A stretch of 15,694 nucleotides of DNA, taken from Oscillospiraceae bacterium (GTDB lineage: Bacteria; Bacillota; Clostridia; Oscillospirales; Oscillospiraceae). Shown here in pieces: positions 14,562 to 15,694 of the stretch. Made by a program: the position numbers and the translations under genes. The first letter of the stretch is position 1; the number at the start of each line of letters is the position of its first letter. Location of the stretch: NCBI GenBank assembly GCA_009776905.1, contig WRMX01000002.1:1-15694 (forward strand), given 5' to 3'. The notes under the pieces are model-generated. The model did no database searches and was not told the origin of the DNA. It saw only the letters and a program-made list of their open reading frames with translations.

Positions 14562-15020
14562 ATGGGCGATTTGCAACTGTCGGTGACTACAGATGCCGTG
14601 CCATGGGCGCTGCGATTGTATAACACGGAGCATGATACCGAACGCTTGATTCCAATTGATTTCTTCATCGACAACAAGCGTCTGTCGAGAGCGCCTGACG
14701 GCATCAAGTTTGTCAAGAATCGACCGGATAAATTCACGGTTTATGGCAGTGGCCGTACGATATTGCGCTTCTGTTTTGAGGGGATAAAGCAATTTGAGAA
14801 CGCATGTGCGCGAGAAGATGGCAGTATCGAAACTGCGTTCCTCAAAACGGGAAAGCTGCTCTTTGTGCCGCTAAAAGGCGCTATATGGCACAACGCCATG
14901 TGGATACCTGAAAAGGCTCAATCTGACGACTTTATCATCGACTTGCTCCCGTCAATAGAAACCAATGAATTTCAAGCGGCTATTTATGCGTATTATTCTA
15001 ATGGGGTCAGAGATGCCTGA
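14562..15020 (+). CDS. Unrecognised 152-aa protein in the glycosidase operon
   Basis: The ATG at 14562 has GAGG 7 bases upstream (14551-14554), in part inside the last codons of the glycosidase gene, and only 4 bases separate the two genes. This supports co-translation. An upstream in-frame ATG at 14520 lies inside the preceding gene and lacks this site. The protein has no signal peptide or membrane segment. It appears rich in beta strands (WALRLYN, IPIDFFIDNKRL, KFTVYGSGRTILRFCFEG, KLLFVPLKGAIWHNAMWIP, AAIYAYYSN). I do not recognise a family. Because six-hairpin hydrolases often carry an N-terminal beta-sandwich and the neighbour here lacks one, it might be that domain as a separate chain, but this is a guess. 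Confidence 0.75.
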   Translation: MGDLQLSVTTDAVPWALRLYNTEHDTERLIPIDFFIDNKRLSRAPDGIKFVKNRPDKFTVYGSGRTILRFCFEGIKQFENACAREDGSIETAFLKTGKLLFVPLKGAIWHNAMWIPEKAQSDDFIIDLLPSIETNEFQAAIYAYYSNGVRDA

Positions 15021-15047
15021 CGCCTTGTTACCGGAGGTTCTGCCTAT

Positions 15048-15557
15048 ATGGACAAGTTTTCCGTTCGAGCTGCTGGTGAAAACGATTTTGAAACGATATG
15101 CAATATATACTCCGAAGCGCGCGCGTTCATGCGCGCTAGCGGCAATCCGAACCAATGGAGAGACAATCGTCCTGCACTGCCGACAGTCGAACGCGACATT
15201 CAAGAGGGAAAGAGCCATGTCTGCATTTGCGAATCCGGAATCGCGGCGGTGTTTTTCTACAGCGTTGAGGACGAGCCGACCTACGCAAGGATTGACGGCG
15301 CGTGGATCAACGATGCTCCATATGGTGTAATACATCGCCTCGCGCGCTCGCGTAACGCTTCCGCGAGCGGCGCGGGCGAGTTTTGCGTGGAGTGGTGCTT
15401 TGCGCAATGCGGCAATCTCCGCGTCGATACGCACCGCGACAATGCTCCAATGAGGAACCTGCTGGGCAAGCTTGGTTTCAGCTACTGCGGGGTCATTTGG
15501 TTGGAGGATGGCGATGAGAGGCTGGCATATCAAAAGACCGGGATGCTTGCTGTGTGA
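15048..15557 (+). CDS. GNAT family N-acetyltransferase
   Basis: The 169-aa protein fits a common single-domain GNAT subgroup: VRAAGENDFETICNIYSEARAFM (6-28), NPNQWRDNRP (33-42), TYARIDGAWINDAPYGVIHRLA (78-99), RVDTHRDNAPMRNLLGKLGFSYCGVIW (125-151) and the ending ERLAYQK (157-163). Members transfer an acetyl group from acetyl-CoA to an amine; the acceptor here is unknown. GGAGG (15033-15037) lies 10 bases before the ATG. It follows the 152-aa gene by 27 bases and is probably the third gene of the glycosidase operon. The gene ends the plus-strand run, and only a short 6-bp hairpin (15557-15573) without a T-run follows. Confidence 0.88.
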   Translation: MDKFSVRAAGENDFETICNIYSEARAFMRASGNPNQWRDNRPALPTVERDIQEGKSHVCICESGIAAVFFYSVEDEPTYARIDGAWINDAPYGVIHRLARSRNASASGAGEFCVEWCFAQCGNLRVDTHRDNAPMRNLLGKLGFSYCGVIWLEDGDERLAYQKTGMLAV

Positions 15558-15635
15558 GCGAACAAGCTTCGCTTGGAAGTGGGTGACGTCTCCCGCGCTT
15601 ATGTTGAAGTACGTATGGCTTTTCGCATATTATTC

Positions 15636-15694
15636 TCACACGTTGCAGGCTCTGTCGTATGCGGCGTAGTTCGCGTGCATGATGCCTTTCACCG
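15636..15694 (-). CDS. Possible C-terminal end of a minus-strand gene (cut by window edge)
   Basis: On the minus strand the frame entering from the right edge reads VKGIMHANYAAYDRACNV and stops at TGA (15638-15636). The stretch is only 19 codons long and could be chance. It would make the gene convergent with the acetyltransferase operon, with about 78 bases between. No function can be given. Confidence 0.2.
   Translation of the reverse strand, partial: VKGIMHANYAAYDRACNV

Overview
The window reads as a piece of chromosome from a Gram-positive anaerobe, most likely a clostridial member of the Bacillota. The reasons are strong GGAGG-type ribosome binding sites, sigma-A-like promoters (TTGACA-N17-TAATAT and similar), an S-layer-homology surface protein with a Gram-positive style export signal, and a molybdenum hydroxytransferase of the kind known from strict anaerobes. 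The species cannot be named from the sequence alone.

Positions 1-8764 are on the minus strand and read right to left as three genes. They are an SLH/Big_2 surface protein with a Gly-Ser-Thr linker (6488-8764), a large DMSO-reductase-family protein closely resembling pyrogallol-phloroglucinol transhydroxylase AthL (3560-6343), and a secreted alpha-2-macroglobulin-like protein that runs off the left edge (1-3563). The last two overlap by 4 bases (ATGA), so they are probably translationally coupled. Dispersed repeat sequences (a 28-bp element in three copies, G9 tracts, an 11-bp perfect hairpin) lie on both sides of the SLH gene. No strong terminator or second promoter is visible between the SLH gene and the Mo enzyme.

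From 8971 to 9036, back-to-back promoters serve the SLH gene (minus) and a two-gene ABC exporter operon (plus, 9072-11389). A 19-bp palindrome lies on the exporter's -10 box.

Positions 11390-11893 carry no conventional gene but hold the most interesting object in the window. This is an approximately 190-nt segment (about 11462-11653) with a good promoter, a 10-bp stem closing its exact ends, several internal helices including a GNRA-capped one, and a 9-bp pseudoknot. A second good promoter faces it on the opposite strand and would start an antisense RNA at the segment's 3' end. A 25-codon open frame sits inside. It is either a structured non-coding RNA or a small sense/antisense locus resembling a type I toxin-antitoxin.

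Positions 11894-15557 hold a divergent cluster: a UroD-fold protein on minus, and on plus a six-hairpin (GH63/MGH1-like) glycoside hydrolase, an unrecognised 152-aa protein and a GNAT acetyltransferase in one operon. The control region between the two arms (13133-13456) has promoters in both directions and a dyad between them. The last 137 bases hold at most the C-terminal end of another minus-strand gene.
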